Shown: piece after piece, positions 10,352 to 11,566 of the stretch | Position numbering within the stretch: the first letter of the stretch is position 1 | Layout of the letters: the number at the start of each line of letters is the position of its first letter | Assembly (NCBI GenBank): GCA_000447185.1 | Contig: KE647206.1 | Location: forward strand, 1-11,566 | Direction: 5' to 3' | Source: Vairimorpha apis BRL 01 | Taxonomy: Eukaryota > Microsporidia > Nosematidae | Length of the DNA: 11,566 nucleotides | The notes under the pieces: generated by a model | Seen by the model: the letters and a program-made list of their open reading frames with translations, nothing else | What the model was told of the DNA's origin: nothing | Databases searched by the model: none | Translations under genes and position numbers: made by a program

Positions 10352-10355
10352 TTAA
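10352..10355. repeat. TTAA target site at the piggyBac end
   Basis: piggyBac elements insert at TTAA and duplicate it. TTAA here directly precedes the abrupt switch from A/T desert to GC-rich terminal sequence. TTAA alone is common in this window; its position at the composition junction, downstream of a piggyBac transposase gene, is what makes the assignment. Confidence 0.8.
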
Positions 10356-10388
10356 CACGTTCGCGCCGGCGCGGGTCACCGGTGACCC
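10356..10388 (-). repeat. Terminal sequence (3' end) of the piggyBac element, doubly palindromic
   Basis: The element end starts CACGTTCG and contains two perfect palindromes sharing one base: CGCGCCGGCGCG (10362-10373) and GGGTCACCGGTGACCC (10373-10388). It is by far the most GC-rich stretch in the window and contains seven CpG. It sits about 170 bases beyond the transposase stop, as expected for the transposase-gene 3' side. The matching terminal repeat at the other end lies outside the window, so the extent of the inverted repeat is not known. Confidence 0.75.
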
Positions 10389-10559
10389 ACACTAAACTGT
10401 CATTAAAAACATTTATTTTTAATAATAATTTTAATCAAAAATGTATCAGGACTATAAGTTTTGTTCAATAACAAACATAATAATACAGTATTATACAAAA
10501 ATTCAAATACGGTTAAAATAACATAAAATCTAATATTGTTTTATTTATAACTGCATTAT

Positions 10560-11566
10560 TTATTGTTTTTTGTGTAATTTGTTAAAACATTCCAAGCAAA
10601 GTGCTGGCTGTCCCTCACAAAGTCCACAATACGTCTTAACCCTTTTAGTATTGTTAGTTGCATAAGCTCTGCCCTTTTTATTAGACATATTTTTATAGCA
10701 TTCCTTGCAGCGTTTACGGGTGTCTCTTGCCGATCCTTTATATGATTGAAGAACGTGTTTATGTGACGGTATATGACGGCATATTTGTTCATTGGACAAA
10801 AGATTATCGATAATATTTTCCCTAAATCTTAACATAGTCATATTTTTAGTGCCCCATCTTTTATGAATATACCACGCATTCACGAGGGAAGTTCCGCATA
10901 TTAATTGTATTATTATTTTTCGGTACCACTTAATGGTTTTTCGTAAACAACTGTAGTACGCCGATAGTTGATCTGATAAATCGACACCTTTTTTTGCAAT
11001 ATTGTAGTCAAACACAGCATCGGGCTTTACTCGGTCATTTATTCCTTGCACAAATTTACACTGGTGATTCTTTGAGGTAGTTAACATGCAAACTAGTCTT
11101 TTGTCCGTCCATTTCAAAAATTTTACACCACTACGATTTTCAAAGCTTATCATTTCACCACGTTTTTGTTTTGTTTTTGCCTGCGGTGGTAGACTTTTTC
11201 TGTTTATTTTTACAGTACCACAAAAAAATGTATTTTTCTCTAAAAGCTCTTCACCCAAAGGGACACTTGTATAATAATTATCAATAAATAGTGTGCGGCC
11301 CTCAAATAATAAGCCACTTAATAATCTCATTACTACGTCATGGGGATGTGATTTTTCAATGATCTGTCCATTTTTCCCAGCATAAATTTCGAAATTATAA
11401 GTGTAGCCTTCAGGTAAACACAATTTGTATGCTTTTACGCCATACTTATGTCGCTTGCCTGGAATGTATTGGCGAAAGCCTAGACGTCCTCTCTAGGGGA
11501 CCATACTTTCATCGATAACAATATTTTTGCATGGTTTTATAGAACTCTTGAAATTATCTACAATTG
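10560..11566 (-). pseudogene. piggyBac transposase, C-terminal part, with an in-frame TAG
   Basis: This is a DDE/D transposase that would excise and insert the element at TTAA. The open frame enters from beyond the window edge (first full codon 11564-11562) and ends at TAA 10562-10560, giving 334 codons, a little over half of a typical transposase of about 590 residues. The catalytic aspartates match the piggyBac pattern: Asp in VIDESMVP (11511-11513), Asp in FIDNYYTS (11280-11282), and the pair in GVDLSDQ (10980-10982, 10971-10973). The C-terminus holds a cysteine-rich zinc-binding domain with Cys pairs CKEC, CGLC and CLEC plus a His (10572-10709). A TAG at 11493-11495 directly follows the first catalytic motif, where the family normally has a sense codon before RGRL. 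The 287-codon stretch after it has no ATG at its head and is not a natural gene start. The 5' half and start are outside the window. Confidence 0.92.

Larger units (their letters stand above)
10356..11566 (-). mobile_element. piggyBac-type DNA transposon, 3' part (runs off the window)
   Basis: A piggyBac transposase reading on the minus strand is followed by a short 3' untranslated stretch and a GC-rich terminal sequence abutting TTAA. AATAAA-type poly(A) signals on the minus strand occur at 10559-10564, overlapping the stop, and at 10540-10545, but such words are common in this composition. The element sits in old A/T desert, and its sharp end suggests it is the youngest insertion here. One in-frame stop in the transposase argues that this copy is no longer autonomous. 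Confidence 0.9.

Noticed and set aside
10556..10792. Second minus-strand frame overlapping the piggyBac transposase
   Set aside because: It overlaps the cysteine-rich domain in another frame and shows no family motif of its own. The + strand frame at 11086-11274 is likewise a shadow.

Overview
The window reads as a transposon graveyard from a very A+T-rich eukaryote. Nothing looks bacterial: there are no operons or ribosome-binding sites, and the only recognisable proteins come from eukaryotic mobile elements. Ty3/gypsy retrotransposons and piggyBac transposons occur together in arthropods and also in A+T-rich microsporidia. I cannot separate these from the sequence. No host gene, tRNA, rRNA or CRISPR array was found.

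Layout. Positions 1 to about 2,510 hold the pol region of a Ty3/gypsy element on the + strand: reverse transcriptase, RNase H and integrase in the usual order. Every catalytic motif I looked for is present, but three in-frame stops and one frameshift break the reading frame. The 5' part of the element lies outside the window. A purine tract follows at the integrase stop. Next, on the opposite strand, is a broken reading frame of 136 codons (2722-3129) with a charged helical stretch and a Cys-x2-Cys motif near its end, possibly a gag fragment. At about 3,135 the composition changes sharply to an A/T desert that runs to 10,351.

The desert is not featureless. From about 3,700 to 5,660 it can be aligned by eye, in order and on the same strand, with the pol copy at 300-2,490. 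It is therefore a second, much older copy of a related element, eroded towards A/T. From about 5.8 kb to 9.2 kb T outnumbers A on the + strand, the reverse of the relic, and I could not identify that material. A more complex island at 9,256-9,500 could be an old LTR.

At 10,352 a TTAA followed by a GC-rich, doubly palindromic sequence marks one end of a piggyBac-type transposon. Its transposase reads on the - strand and leaves the window at 11,566. All four catalytic aspartates and the C-terminal cysteine-rich domain are present, but an in-frame TAG interrupts it. The three elements thus show three states of decay: piggyBac (sharp end, one stop), first gypsy copy (four breaks), second gypsy copy (visible only by alignment).
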